A stretch of DNA of 64,000 nt. Origin: Gloeobacter kilaueensis JS1. GTDB lineage: Bacteria; Cyanobacteriota; Cyanobacteriia; Gloeobacterales; Gloeobacteraceae. Below the pieces are notes generated by a model that saw only the letters and a list, made by a program, of their open reading frames with translations, did no database searches and was not told the origin of the DNA. Made by a program: the position numbers and the translations under genes. The stretch spans positions 2,542,001-2,606,000 of the forward strand of contig NC_022600.1 in assembly GCF_000484535.1 (NCBI RefSeq), in the 5' to 3' direction. Positions 44,015 to 55,279 of the stretch are shown here, in pieces (position 1 is the stretch's first letter; the number at the start of each line of letters is the position of its first letter).

Positions 44015-45277
44015 TTATAAAGTCAACTGCTGCGGCGACTGCTCGACAAGTCGGGCCAGATCTTGCAGGAACTTTGCCCCGTCCGCCCCGTAGAAGACGC
44101 GGTGATCGCCTGAGAGGTTGACCTGCATCTGCTTTTTAATCGCGATGTGCCCTTCGCCCGTGACGACCACCGTCGGCTTAGAAGCGCCGATGGCGAGAAT
44201 CGCACTGGTGCCGGGGGGCACCACCGCATCGAAGCGATCGACGCCGAACATGCCCAGGTTGGAGAGGGTAAAGTTGCCTGTGGTGTATTCTTCGGGCTGC
44301 AACTTTTTGGTGCGGGCGCGCTCGACCAGCTCCTTCCACTCGCGCGAGAGGGTGTAGAGGTCCTTGCTCTCGGCGCTGCGCAGGACGGGGGTGATAAGCC
44401 CGCCTTCTTCCATCGCCACCGCCACTGCGACGTTGATCGCTGCATTTTTGCGCAGGCCCGCCTCCGTGTAGGTGGCGTTGACGAGCGGGTGCTTGAGGAG
44501 CGTCAGGGCAATCGCCTTGACCAGCAGCGTCGTCATCGTCACGCCCTTTGTCTTGACGCTCTTGTAGAGATCGTCGAGGGCGTCGGTGGCAATCGTGTAG
44601 CCGACTCTAAAAGTCGGGATGGCAAGGGACGCCTCCATGTTGCGGATCACCGCGCTCTGCAGGGCGCTGAAGGCGACCGGCCCGGCGGCAGTCGCCGGCG
44701 CTACTGGTGGAGTGACCGGAGGAGGGGGAGCCGCTCCGGCAACGGGCGGGGAGGCTGTCCGTCCGGCGGCAGCCCGCGTCACATCCTCGCCCACGATCCG
44801 GCCATTGGGACCACTGCCCGCAATGCCCGCCAGGTCGATGCCCAACTCCCCCGCCAGCCGGCGGGCGTTGGGAGAAGCGACGATCCGATTGCCGCCGTTG
44901 GGGGAGCTGCTCGTTACCTGCACTGCAATCGGGAGAGGGAGGGGAGGGGGAGCCGGTTCGCTTTTTGGCGCACTTACCGCCGGGGCCACCGCCGCCGCAC
45001 TGCCGCCCGGAGAACGCTTTTTGGCTTCTGCCACCTCTGCTTCGGTCTCAGCAATCAGGGCGATCACCGTATGAACCGGGGCGCTCTCGCCGTCACCAAC
45101 CAGGATGTTCGCCAGGATACCCGCGTCGAAGGACTCGACTTCCATCTCCGCTTTGTCCGACTCGACGATGAGCAAAATGTCGTCGCGCTCGATCGTCTCG
45201 CCTTCCCGCTTGCGCCAGGTAACGATCTTGCCCTCGGTCATCGTCGAGGAGAGCGCCGGCATGGTGACTTCTTTCAT
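44015..45277 (-). CDS. pdhC: Pyruvate dehydrogenase E2, dihydrolipoamide acetyltransferase
   Basis: A 420-residue E2 subunit. One lipoyl domain (lipoyl Lys42 in VESDKAEMEVESF) is joined by an Ala/Pro-rich linker to the peripheral subunit-binding domain (ASPNARRLAGELGIDL), and by a second Pro-rich linker to the catalytic domain with GDHRVFYGADGAKFL. It passes acetyl groups to CoA. The E1 and E3 genes are not in the window. It stands between atpB (102 bases upstream) and atpC (19 bases downstream). Confidence 0.92.
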   Translation of the reverse strand: MKEVTMPALSSTMTEGKIVTWRKREGETIERDDILLIVESDKAEMEVESFDAGILANILVGDGESAPVHTVIALIAETEAEVAEAKKRSPGGSAAAVAPAVSAPKSEPAPPPLPLPIAVQVTSSSPNGGNRIVASPNARRLAGELGIDLAGIAGSGPNGRIVGEDVTRAAAGRTASPPVAGAAPPPPVTPPVAPATAAGPVAFSALQSAVIRNMEASLAIPTFRVGYTIATDALDDLYKSVKTKGVTMTTLLVKAIALTLLKHPLVNATYTEAGLRKNAAINVAVAVAMEEGGLITPVLRSAESKDLYTLSREWKELVERARTKKLQPEEYTTGNFTLSNLGMFGVDRFDAVVPPGTSAILAIGASKPTVVVTGEGHIAIKKQMQVNLSGDHRVFYGADGAKFLQDLARLVEQSPQQLTL

Positions 45278-45379
45278 TGCTTATCTGCGTAACAAATCAG
45301 AACAAATACTATCACCCTCCGCAGATCCAGGCCGCCACTCCCGGCGGAGCAGCGGCCCAGGTGTACGGGAGCCCGTCGA

Positions 45380-46825
<1,446 letters not shown>

Positions 46826-46932
46826 TCAAGATACCTGGCAGTCAATTTAGCATAATTTGTAACAATCACCGCGCCAGACTCCCGGTAAGCCAAGCTAGAT
46901 GTGTAGACGGCTCGATTTGCCTGAGTGCCGCC

Positions 46933-47850
46933 ATGCCCTTTACTGCCACCGACACGACTGCCAAAAAAGTTCAGGCTGTGCTCTGGCTCACCCTGGTGGG
47001 CAACCTGCTGGTCCTGGTGATCAAAGCCGTACTGGGTTTTATGTCCGGTTCGCTGAGTCTGCTGTCTGACGCGCTCCATTCGCTTACCGACTCCGGCAGC
47101 AATCTGGTTGGCCTCTGGGCAATGGCCAACGCCTCGCCCACCCCCGATCGCGAGCATCCCTACGGCCACCAAAAATTCGAGACGATCGGTGCCCTCGCCA
47201 TCGTCGCCTTTCTGGTCTTTGCCTGCATCGAGATTCTCAAAAATGCCGTCGAGCGCATCGGTTCCGGCACCTCCCCGGTGGCGGTGACCGGCTGGACGCT
47301 CGTCGGAATGATCGCCGTGCTGGCGGTCAATCTGGCGACGACGCTTTACGAGCGCCGCCAGGGCGAAATTTTAAATAGCGAGGTGCTGCGCGCCGACGCC
47401 GAGCACACCCTGAGCGATGTCTGGGTGAGTGTGCTGGTGCTGGTGGGGCTGGTGGGCACCTGGCTGGGCTGGCGCTGGCTCGACATGGTGCTGGCCTTTC
47501 CCGTCGCCGCTGTGGTGTTATTCAGCGCCTGGCGGGTACTGCGGCGCAACCTGCCCCTGCTCGTAGACGAGCGTGCCCTCGATGTCCAGGCGATCGTAGA
47601 TGTTGCTTGTCGGGTGGCGGGGGTGGTGAGTTGCCACGACGTCGCCTCGCGGGGCGCACCGGGTCGGGGGCTTTTTATCGAGATGCACATGATCGTCGAA
47701 CCGGAGACGATTGTCGAAGCCCACCGGATCACCGATGCGGTCGAGGCAGCCCTTGCCGAAGCTTTTGGCCCGGTGCGGGTGACGATTCACCTCGAACCGG
47801 CGGTGGTCTTGAACGATCCCGAGCACCACCGCCACCTACCGGAGAACTGA
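46933..47850 (+). CDS. Cation diffusion facilitator transporter
   Basis: A 305-residue metal/proton antiporter with six membrane helices and a cytoplasmic C-terminal domain. Metal sites are visible in SLLSDALHSLTDSG (helix 2) and RADAEHTLSDVWVS (helix 5), with HPYGHQKFE between them. The HxxxD pairing in helix 5 is common in Zn or broad-range members; the metal is not certain. ATG at 46933 is chosen, as the upstream open frame reaches into the atpB promoter region. Confidence 0.9.
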   Translation: MPFTATDTTAKKVQAVLWLTLVGNLLVLVIKAVLGFMSGSLSLLSDALHSLTDSGSNLVGLWAMANASPTPDREHPYGHQKFETIGALAIVAFLVFACIEILKNAVERIGSGTSPVAVTGWTLVGMIAVLAVNLATTLYERRQGEILNSEVLRADAEHTLSDVWVSVLVLVGLVGTWLGWRWLDMVLAFPVAAVVLFSAWRVLRRNLPLLVDERALDVQAIVDVACRVAGVVSCHDVASRGAPGRGLFIEMHMIVEPETIVEAHRITDAVEAALAEAFGPVRVTIHLEPAVVLNDPEHHRHLPEN

Positions 47851-47855
47851 ACGCG

Positions 47856-48410
47856 ATGAAAGCTTTCTGGATCTGCTTGAGCCTGCTGCTGTCCGTTGCT
47901 CCGGCCACCGCCATCCAGCTCAGCGACGGCGAGAGCGCCTTCAATGGCCCCTTGCGCCTGCTGCGCGCCGCCGTCACCCAGAACACGGTCGAAAATTTTC
48001 CGGTCTACTACCAGTTTGCGATCGAGGCACCGGCAAAACTCGACGAACCCCTCGCCCGCATCGACATTGCCCTGCCCACCGAAGCCGGTCCTTACTTTGG
48101 TCTGTACCTGCCCAACCCGAATCAGGTGCGCGCCTTTATCCCAACGGACCCCTACGCCCAGAAGCCCCAGGAGGCCGCCCGGACACTGCCCATCGAGGCG
48201 ACGGTCAACCAGAGCCTCATCAGCGTTCGCTTTCTTGAACCAGTCGCCCCCGGCAGCGTCGTCACCGTCGAGTGGGGGCCGGTGCGCAATCCCAGCCTCG
48301 ACGGCAACTATCTGTTTTCGCTCACCGCCTTCCCGCCCGGCCCCGCGCCACGCGGCATGTATATCGGTATTGGGCGCATTGTCATCCGTTCCGGCGGCAA
48401 AGACGGTTAG
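47856..48410 (+). CDS. DUF2808 family exported protein
   Basis: A 184-residue paralogue of the protein at 1019-1603, with a signal peptide (WICLSLLLSVAPATA) and the same motifs: RLLRAAVTQNTVENFPVYYQF, PNPNQVRAFIPTDPYAQKPQ and RNPSLDGNYLFSLTAFPPGP. The GGAGAACTGAACGCG just before the ATG holds the ribosome site and overlaps the end of the CDF gene, so the two are probably co-transcribed. The family function is not known. Confidence 0.8.
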   Translation: MKAFWICLSLLLSVAPATAIQLSDGESAFNGPLRLLRAAVTQNTVENFPVYYQFAIEAPAKLDEPLARIDIALPTEAGPYFGLYLPNPNQVRAFIPTDPYAQKPQEAARTLPIEATVNQSLISVRFLEPVAPGSVVTVEWGPVRNPSLDGNYLFSLTAFPPGPAPRGMYIGIGRIVIRSGGKDG

Positions 48411-48715
48411 TGTGTCATAAATCCCCCAAATCCGTTGCCCACAACCTCCCGGATCGAGAATCAGGCGCTACAATCGGGGAGGTTTAAAAGGGTTATCAAT
48501 TCCTGGTCAGAATCGCGCACAAACTGACTGTTGGTGGAAGCCGTGGGCGTGTCAGGCTGGGCCTTGCTCTCCATGCGCTGGAAATAGGTACCCCCCTTGA
48601 GGTCGCATTTGACAGGTTCACTTCACCAAATGACCACCACACCGCTCTTCTTCAAAGGAGAGTATAACGAGTACTGTTTGTCCGTCCTGGAGCCCTTATC
48701 TATGAGGAGTGCAGC
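48411..48715. other. Promoter region of the principal sigma factor gene
   Basis: This 305-base gap precedes the sigma factor gene. I see no gene or strong terminator in it. The AAAGGAG motif near 48655 is too far from the start codon to act as its ribosome site; GGAGTGCAGC at 48705-48714 is a better candidate. Confidence 0.45.
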
Positions 48716-49927
48716 ATGACGCAGGCCAATAACGTTCTGGACGCTCTCCAGCAACCGACAATCGAGCTGGAGGCTCTGGCTTTGATGGCCGAGGAGGATG
48801 ATCCTTACGCAGGTCAGGCTCCTGACGCCGCCGATCTGGCCGACGCTGCCGCTGCCAGTCGGCCCTCGCGCAAGCGCAGCCGCGCCCAGCGCACCCATTA
48901 CACCGAAGATTCCATCCGCGTCTATCTGCAAGAAATTGGCCGCATTCGTCTTTTGCGCGCCGACGAAGAAATCGAACTGGCTCGCCAGATCGCCGACTTA
49001 TTGGGCCTTGAGCGGTTGCGCGCCCGGATGAGTGCGCCGGAGATGGCCGGCAGCGTCGAGGTGGTCGAACTGCTCACCGACGAGGAGTTGCTCGAAGAGA
49101 ACCTGCTCGCTTCCAGTGACGTGACCGAGAGCGAACAGGAATTGCGCCGCTGGGCCGAAGTCGCCGATGTGCCTTACGAGCAGTTTCGCGAACGGGTAGC
49201 GATCGGACGGCGCGCCAAGGACAAGATGGTGCAGTCCAACCTGCGCCTGGTCGTCTCGATCGCCAAAAAATACATGAATCGCGGCCTGTCCTTTCAAGAT
49301 CTGATTCAAGAAGGATCGCTGGGCCTGATTCGCGCCGCCGAAAAATTCGATCACGAAAAAGGCTACAAGTTCTCCACCTACGCGACCTGGTGGATCCGCC
49401 AGGCGATCACCCGCGCCATCGCCGATCAGTCGCGGACGATCCGCCTACCGGTGCATCTTTACGAGACGATTTCGCGCATCAAAAAGACGACCAAGCTCCT
49501 TTCGCAGGAGTTGGGCCGCAAGCCCTCCGAGGAGGAGATCGCCACCCGCATGGAGATGACGATCGAAAAGTTGCGCTTCATCGCCAAATCGGCCCAGCTG
49601 CCCATCTCCCTCGAAACGCCCATCGGCAAAGAAGAAGATTCGCGCCTGGGCGATTTTATCGAGGCCGACGGCGAGACCCCCGAGGACAAGGTGGCCAAGA
49701 ACCTGTTGCGCGAGGATCTAGAGGCGGTGCTCAATACCCTCTCACCCCGCGAGCGCGACGTGTTGCGCCTGCGCTACGGCCTCGACGACGGTCGGATGAA
49801 GACCCTCGAAGAGATTGGCCAGCTTTTTAACGTCACCCGCGAGCGCATCCGCCAGATCGAAGCCAAGGCGCTGCGCAAGCTGCGCCATCCCAACCGCAAC
49901 AGCGTCCTCAAGGAGTACATCCGCTAG
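48716..49927 (+). CDS. rpoD: Principal RNA polymerase sigma factor
   Basis: A 403-residue group 1 sigma-70. It has a short acidic N-terminus, region 1.2 ([28 protein letters not shown]), the complete region 2 ([26 protein letters not shown] and [18 protein letters not shown]), region 3 and region 4 with the helix-turn-helix [30 protein letters not shown]. The full set and the N-terminus fit the essential SigA, though a group 2 factor cannot be wholly excluded. The following gene starts 3 bases past its stop. Confidence 0.92.
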   Translation: MTQANNVLDALQQPTIELEALALMAEEDDPYAGQAPDAADLADAAAASRPSRKRSRAQRTHYTEDSIRVYLQEIGRIRLLRADEEIELARQIADLLGLERLRARMSAPEMAGSVEVVELLTDEELLEENLLASSDVTESEQELRRWAEVADVPYEQFRERVAIGRRAKDKMVQSNLRLVVSIAKKYMNRGLSFQDLIQEGSLGLIRAAEKFDHEKGYKFSTYATWWIRQAITRAIADQSRTIRLPVHLYETISRIKKTTKLLSQELGRKPSEEEIATRMEMTIEKLRFIAKSAQLPISLETPIGKEEDSRLGDFIEADGETPEDKVAKNLLREDLEAVLNTLSPRERDVLRLRYGLDDGRMKTLEEIGQLFNVTRERIRQIEAKALRKLRHPNRNSVLKEYIR

Positions 49928-49930
49928 GGC

Positions 49931-52261
49931 ATGAGCGGCAAATGGCTCTGGGCCCATCTGGATCTGGGGCTACTGGCCGTCGCCTACGCGCTCTTGCTCG
50001 TTCTGCGCAACTCCTACACCGAGATTGCCGGTTGGCCCTGGTGCCTCGCTCTCCAGGGCTGCCTGCTCGTTGGGGCAATTATGGCCCTGCGCAGTGGCCG
50101 TCCCCTGGGCCAGCCCTTCGACGCCCTGGCAGGGGTGAGCATTGCCGCCGTCGCAGTGAGTGCCGCCCTCTCACCGGATCCGGAGCGCAGCTGGGGCTAC
50201 GCGGCGATGGTGACGGGCTACTTTGCGGTCCTCTACGGTCTGGTAGGCCGCTGGCCCCGCGATCGAAGTCTTCTGCCCTGGCTCGGGGCAGCCGGGGCGC
50301 TCTTCAGCCTGGCCGGGCTCTACCAGTTCTGGCAGTGGATCTTTTTGCCCCAGTGGCAGGCGGGCAAGCCCCTCAACCGCCTCATCAACAACATCTATCC
50401 GCTCGGCCACCACAACTTCAATAGCGGCCTGCTGTCGCTGCTGTTGCCGGTGATTCTCGCCCTCGTCTTTGAGCGCCGGGGTCCGGAGCGCGGGTTCTGG
50501 TTCGTCTGCCTGCTCATCGGCCTTGCCATGCTCTTTTCGACCCAATCGCGGGGCGGCTGGCTCGGGGTGCTGGTGGGCTGTGTGCTCGTCTGCCTGTTGA
50601 GCGTCCGCCTCAGCCGCCGCAACGGGCTTTTGCTCGCCGTCGCCCTGCCCGTCGTTCTGCTGGTGGCGGTGTTCTCGACCACCTTCGCAAGCTTCAAGCC
50701 CAAATTCTTTTTTGAAGGGCGCGACATCAGCACCGAGCAGCGCCTGATCTTCTGGCAGACGGGCGTCCGCCTCTGGCAGGACCATCCGCTCTTTGGCGTC
50801 GGGCCGGGGGTGACAGGTTTTGTCTTTCCGGGCTACCGCACCGACACCGACCCCTGGATGGCGCGGACTGCCCAGCAGTTGCACAACACGCCGGTGCATC
50901 TATTGGCAGAGACGGGGCTGGCAGGACTCCTCGCCTACATGGGCTGGCTCGCAGGGTGCAGCTGGATGCTCTGGCGGTGCCTGGGCCAGGCACGCCCGAT
51001 CGTCGCTGCCCTAGCCGGTGCCCTCGCCGGTTACGCCGTCTCCAGCCTCACCGACTTTCAACTTGAAAACCCGGCTATCAGCCTGACGCTCATCGCCCTG
51101 GTGGCTGAACTGGTCCGGCTCGCTCCCCCTCCCGCCTGGCAGCCTCCGTCCTGGTTGCGTCTTATCGGGGGAGGAGTGTTTCTTGTGTGGACAGCCTTCT
51201 GGCTTCGCAGCGACTGGGGCAGCTACCAGGCGGCCATCGCCTTTGCCCACCAGAACGATCCGGCAGCCTTCGAGGGGGCGATCACCCAGGCCCGGCGCAT
51301 CGACCCGGATCAGCCCTACTATCCCCTCGTGCAGGCCCAGGTCTTACTCGACGCGGCGCGCAAGTTAAGTCCTCGCGATCCGCGCCGGGCAGGCTGGATA
51401 CTTCAGGCATCCGAAGCTGCCGACCGGGCCGCCGCACTGCTTCCTACCGACCCTTACGCCCTCACCGTCGCCGGATGGTTGCACTACTACCGGGGCCAGT
51501 GGGCGTGGGCAAGCCGCCTTTTTGATCAGGCTCTCGCCCAGGATCCGACCACTACCGCCACGCTGCAACTGGGGGCCGGACTGGCCCTCCTTGCCCAGCA
51601 CCGGACGGAAGCCGCCCTGCCCCATCTGGTGGCGGAGATCGTGCTCTTTCCTGACCAGTGGATCGACGAGCGCTGGCAGACCGGCCCCCTGGGCCGCCTC
51701 GCTCCCCGCGTTGCCCGTAACGCCCTCGCTCTTTATAACCAGTTACTCAGCCGCTATCCAGGCGAGCACGACGCGCTCTATCAGCAGGCGATGCTGCTGC
51801 TCTGGCTGAACCAGCCCCTCCAGGCACTGCGCAAACTTGATGCGATGCCTGTCCGTCAGGGCGTGGAACCGGGGAACGTGCCCGTCGCCCTGCGGCTCGC
51901 CTGGCGCGTTGCTCCCTACCAGGCGCTCGGCGTGCGCATTCAGGCGCTCTGGAAATTGAGCCGCTTTGAAGAGGCCAGGGAAGCGCTCAGCTCCCTCGAT
52001 CGGCTCTCCCCCGCTTCTGCTGCCTGTTTGCGGGACGCTCTCATCGAAAACCAGTCCGTCGCCAAAGAGCGCTTTTATCTGGTGAACGGCCAGGATTATT
52101 TTTTGTTGCGCCGCATCGGCGGTCCTGTGCTCCAGTTTCCAGAACCTGTCCACTCTGAGACCTGGGCTTCGATGGATTGCGTCACCTTCGGCTACGACGG
52201 GCGCAACTGGCGGTTGCCCCAGGCCCAGAAGCTAATTTCTACACCTGTCTTGCAGCGATGA
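49931..52261 (+). CDS. O-antigen ligase/polymerase-like membrane protein with TPR tail
   Basis: A 776-residue protein with about twelve membrane helices in the first 430 residues and a Wzy_C/O-antigen-ligase signature (STQSRGGWLGVLVGCVLVC, then DHPLFGVGPGVTGF and NTPVHLLAETGLAGLLAYMG). The C-terminal half is soluble and TPR-like. Such proteins join polysaccharide chains to a lipid or protein acceptor, or polymerise repeat units. It is closely coupled to the sigma factor gene, 3 bases before, and overlaps the WYL gene by 4 bases. Confidence 0.82.
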   Translation: MSGKWLWAHLDLGLLAVAYALLLVLRNSYTEIAGWPWCLALQGCLLVGAIMALRSGRPLGQPFDALAGVSIAAVAVSAALSPDPERSWGYAAMVTGYFAVLYGLVGRWPRDRSLLPWLGAAGALFSLAGLYQFWQWIFLPQWQAGKPLNRLINNIYPLGHHNFNSGLLSLLLPVILALVFERRGPERGFWFVCLLIGLAMLFSTQSRGGWLGVLVGCVLVCLLSVRLSRRNGLLLAVALPVVLLVAVFSTTFASFKPKFFFEGRDISTEQRLIFWQTGVRLWQDHPLFGVGPGVTGFVFPGYRTDTDPWMARTAQQLHNTPVHLLAETGLAGLLAYMGWLAGCSWMLWRCLGQARPIVAALAGALAGYAVSSLTDFQLENPAISLTLIALVAELVRLAPPPAWQPPSWLRLIGGGVFLVWTAFWLRSDWGSYQAAIAFAHQNDPAAFEGAITQARRIDPDQPYYPLVQAQVLLDAARKLSPRDPRRAGWILQASEAADRAAALLPTDPYALTVAGWLHYYRGQWAWASRLFDQALAQDPTTTATLQLGAGLALLAQHRTEAALPHLVAEIVLFPDQWIDERWQTGPLGRLAPRVARNALALYNQLLSRYPGEHDALYQQAMLLLWLNQPLQALRKLDAMPVRQGVEPGNVPVALRLAWRVAPYQALGVRIQALWKLSRFEEAREALSSLDRLSPASAACLRDALIENQSVAKERFYLVNGQDYFLLRRIGGPVLQFPEPVHSETWASMDCVTFGYDGRNWRLPQAQKLISTPVLQR

Positions 52262-53247
52262 AGAAAAACCCTTCGCCCCGCCACTTTGAGCGCTTGTTAA
52301 AACTCGATGGCCTGATCCGCGAAGGACGGCCCTACACCGCTGCTCAACTGGCCGAAAAACTGGATGTAAGTGTCAGAACCGTTCAGAGTGACCTGGATTT
52401 TCTGCGTGACCGCTACGAAGCGCCCCTTGAAAATAGCCGCACCCAGGGCTTCTTCTACCGCGATCCCAAGTGGCGTCTGCCCCTGGTGCCCCTCAGCCAG
52501 GGCGAACTTTTTGCCCTGGTTCTCGGTAGCCGGATGCTCGAAGCGGCAGCAGGAGCTGCCTACTCCCAGGAATTGCAGTCGGCTATCGATCAGCTCACAA
52601 AACGCATGTCCGATCAAACCTGGGCGGACCTGCAGACGATCGTCGATGAGCGCTTCCAGTTCGGTGCGGGCGGCCTGCTCGACTTGAACCCGGAATTCTG
52701 GAAGCTCCTTGTGGAGGCGAGCAGCAAACAACAGCAAGTCGAGATGATGTATTACACCGCCAGTACAAACCAGCTCACCACCCGCAAGTTCGACCCGTAC
52801 CTGATGTATGTCTACCGGGGCACCAACCCCTACACGATCGGTTTCTGCCACAACCGGCAGGGCATCCGCGTCTTTCGGGTGGACCGCATCCGCCAACTGC
52901 GCCTCTGCCCGGAACACTTCGAGCGCGAGACGGACTTTCAACCCCAGCGCTACCTCGATACGGTCTTTCAGATCGAGGCGGGTGGCCAGCCGCAGCCGAT
53001 CGCCATTCACTTTTCTGCCAAAGTCGCTCCTTTTATCCGCGAGCGGCGCTGGCACCACACCCAGCAGATCGAAGCGCACTCCGACGGTTCACTCACCCTG
53101 CGCATGAGCGTGCCGGGGCTTTCTGAAGTAAAGCGCTGGGTGCTCGGTTACGGCGAAGATGCCGTAGTCGAGGGACCGCTGGAACTGGTGGAGATGATCC
53201 GCACTGCAGTCGCTAGGATGGCGGCAAGCTATCCGCCATCGCCATGA
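52258..53247 (+). CDS. WYL-domain transcriptional regulator
   Basis: A 329-residue regulator with an N-terminal winged helix-turn-helix (TAAQLAEKLDVSVRTVQSDLDFLRDRY, about 25-55) and a WYL-type effector domain (PYLMYVYRGTNPYTIGFCHNRQGIRVFRVDRI), then a WCX C-terminal extension. WYL proteins often control CRISPR and other defence genes by binding nucleic-acid-like ligands, so control of the downstream cas genes is plausible. The ATG at 52258 overlaps the previous stop (ATGA). Confidence 0.87.
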   Translation: MKKNPSPRHFERLLKLDGLIREGRPYTAAQLAEKLDVSVRTVQSDLDFLRDRYEAPLENSRTQGFFYRDPKWRLPLVPLSQGELFALVLGSRMLEAAAGAAYSQELQSAIDQLTKRMSDQTWADLQTIVDERFQFGAGGLLDLNPEFWKLLVEASSKQQQVEMMYYTASTNQLTTRKFDPYLMYVYRGTNPYTIGFCHNRQGIRVFRVDRIRQLRLCPEHFERETDFQPQRYLDTVFQIEAGGQPQPIAIHFSAKVAPFIRERRWHHTQQIEAHSDGSLTLRMSVPGLSEVKRWVLGYGEDAVVEGPLELVEMIRTAVARMAASYPPSP

Positions 53248-53849
53248 GCCCGCTCCTCGAAAGCCCTGCCCAGACACCCATTCGCTTCAAACTGCAACCG
53301 GTGCTCCGCCTGAACGACGATCAACTCTTCGACCTGTGCCAGCTCAACCGGGATTTGCGCATCGAACGTTCAGCCGAGGGAGAATTGCTGATCATGTCTC
53401 CGACAGGGAGTGAGGCAGGAGCCCGCAATTCCAGCCTTACTGGCCAGCTCTGGTTCTGGAACCGCACTCTGGGCCTGGGCCGCACCTTCGATTCCTCAGC
53501 AGGCTTTGTTCTTCCTGACGGAGCGATGCGCTCGCCTGACGCCGCCTGGATTCGCCGCGAGCGATGGGACGCTCTCAGTGCTGAGCAACGCCAGAAGTTC
53601 GCTCCCCTGCCGCCGGACTTTGTGGCCGAACTGCGCTCCCCCAGCGACCTGATTGCCGATCTCAAAGCCAAGATGCAGGCGTACATCGACAACGGTGTAA
53701 CTCTCGGATGGCTCATCGACCCCCAGACCCGGCAAGTCTGGATCTATCGGCCTAACCTGCCGCCGGAATTGCTGCAATCGCCTCTTTCACTTTCGGACCC
53801 GTTACTTCCGGGTTTCGTGCTGGACTTGGGGGATATCTTTACCGAATAA
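53244..53849 (+). CDS. Uma2 family (DUF820) protein, first copy
   Basis: A 201-residue PD-(D/E)XK-like nuclease-fold protein of the Uma2 family, very common in cyanobacteria. Conserved parts are LCQLNRDLRIERSAEGELLIMSPTG, SPDAAWIRRERW (putative metal Asp) and PDFVAELRSPSD (Glu of the ExK-like site), then GVTLGWLIDPQTRQVWIY. Function unproved. Its ATG overlaps the WYL stop by 4 bases. Confidence 0.85.
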   Translation: MSPLLESPAQTPIRFKLQPVLRLNDDQLFDLCQLNRDLRIERSAEGELLIMSPTGSEAGARNSSLTGQLWFWNRTLGLGRTFDSSAGFVLPDGAMRSPDAAWIRRERWDALSAEQRQKFAPLPPDFVAELRSPSDLIADLKAKMQAYIDNGVTLGWLIDPQTRQVWIYRPNLPPELLQSPLSLSDPLLPGFVLDLGDIFTE

Positions 53850-53859
53850 GGAGGTACCG

Positions 53860-54429
53860 ATGTCCACGGGCGAGATCCCGCAAGACCTCACCCCCCAGCA
53901 ATTTCTGGAATGGGAAGAGCAGCAAAGCGAGCGCTACGAATACTTTGACGGCAAAATCTACCACAGGACCGGCATCACTGTGGCCCACAACACGGTCTGT
54001 CTCAACCTGGGCTGTGAGATCAACAGCTACCTGCGCGGTAAACCCGGCTGGGTTTTCATGTCGGCCATGAAACTGCAGGTGACAGAAGACGGTCCCTTCT
54101 TCTACCCGGATGTCGTCGTCACCTGTGACGAGCGCGACGAGGGGCGCGACATCCTTCAGTACCCCTGCCTGGTCGCCGAGGCACTCTGGCCGAACACCGA
54201 AGCCTTCGATCGCGGTGACAAGTTCGCACAGTACCGCCGCATCCCAACCCTGCAAGAATACGTTCTGATCGACTGCGGACAGCAGAGCGTCGAGAGCTTC
54301 CGGCGCGACAACAGTTCCCCGAACACCTGGATCTGCCATTTCTATAGGCCGGGCTCAGTCGTCACCTTCGACAGTATCGGCCTGCGGCTACCCATCGACA
54401 CGATTTACGAGAAGGTCCGCTTTCAATAG
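53860..54429 (+). CDS. Uma2 family (DUF820) protein, second copy
   Basis: A 189-residue Uma2 protein differing clearly from its neighbour: LEWEEQQSERYEYFDGKIYHRTG at the start, FFYPDVVVTCDERDEG with the putative metal Asp, LVAEALWPNTEAFDRGDKFAQYRRIPTLQEYVLIDC later. It starts 10 bases after the first copy, with AAGGAGG before the ATG. A role near the CRISPR genes is suggested only by position. Confidence 0.85.
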   Translation: MSTGEIPQDLTPQQFLEWEEQQSERYEYFDGKIYHRTGITVAHNTVCLNLGCEINSYLRGKPGWVFMSAMKLQVTEDGPFFYPDVVVTCDERDEGRDILQYPCLVAEALWPNTEAFDRGDKFAQYRRIPTLQEYVLIDCGQQSVESFRRDNSSPNTWICHFYRPGSVVTFDSIGLRLPIDTIYEKVRFQ

Positions 54430-54640
54430 GCAATCTCAGACAAGAGCCGCGAAGAATCTATACCGAACTTTATCGAATCTTGACCTGAGTCTGAAGACAT
54501 TCAGGTTAATCTTTCTGAAATCTCCCGTGTAGAGGAAAAAGTCCTGCTTTCCGATCGACTCTGCAAAAAAGTTGCAGAGTTCGCTGATCCGAATTTGCAG
54601 ATCCCGCCCGTCAGGATAGAGACATCTCAGGAAACCACCC

Positions 54641-55279
54641 ATGACCGTTGTAGAACTGGACTTTGGCATTTCGGGCAGTAGTTTACCGGCAGACCACGGT
54701 TATCCACTTTTCAGTGCCCTCTCCGAGAGTGTGCCCGAGATCCACGAGGCGGACTGGCTCGGCATTCACACTCTTCCCGGCGTCAGAGATGGCCACGGCA
54801 GCATTACACTTCCTTCTTCATCGAAGCTGCGCCTGCGTCTGCCGATGGAGAAGATCCCGATTGTCTATCCTCTGGCCGGTAAGAAGATCTGCGTCGGCGA
54901 TTACACGCTGCGCCTGGGCATTCCCCAGATTCGGCTGCTTGCACCGGCGCAAACGCTCTGGTCGCGGCTCGTCGTTCTCAAACTGGCCGATTCAAAAGGC
55001 CAGACCGCAGAGCCGGAATCGTTTCTCGCTGGAGTGCAGCGCCAGCTCGAAGCGCTGTCGATCGCGGGCAAACCCAGCCTGGAGAAGGCAACCCAGAAGC
55101 CGGGACTGGACGCTTTCGCCCGCCGCGTGCTGCGGATCAAGGGCGTCACGATCACGGGCTACGGCATCTACGTTTCCGGCCTGAGCGACGAGGATTCGCT
55201 CAAGTTGCAGATTGCGGGCATCGGCGGGCGGCGGCGGATGGGTTGTGGGTTGTTCGTGCCTGTTGGAGGACAGTCGTGA
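54641..55279 (+). CDS. cas6: CRISPR-associated endoribonuclease Cas6 (MYXAN/Cmx6-like)
   Basis: A 212-residue Cas6 with the type of sequence called Cmx6. It shows VELDFGISGSSLPADHGYPLFSALSESVPE near the N-terminus and the Gly-rich nucleic-acid loop GGRRRMGCGLFVP at 195-207. It would cut the CRISPR transcript within repeats; the catalytic residue is not obvious, a known feature of this family. The cas3 GTG overlaps its stop codon. It is the only intact cas gene left in the window. The 211 bases before it hold no gene. Confidence 0.85.
   Translation: MTVVELDFGISGSSLPADHGYPLFSALSESVPEIHEADWLGIHTLPGVRDGHGSITLPSSSKLRLRLPMEKIPIVYPLAGKKICVGDYTLRLGIPQIRLLAPAQTLWSRLVVLKLADSKGQTAEPESFLAGVQRQLEALSIAGKPSLEKATQKPGLDAFARRVLRIKGVTITGYGIYVSGLSDEDSLKLQIAGIGGRRRMGCGLFVPVGGQS

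Noticed and set aside
47607-47855. Longer start for the second DUF2808 protein
   Set aside because: The upstream part overlaps the CDF gene in another frame. The ATG at 47856 begins a proper signal peptide after a ribosome site.
54436-54669. 77-codon minus-strand frame before cas6
   Set aside because: It overlaps the cas6 start antisense and the sequence does not look like a protein family.
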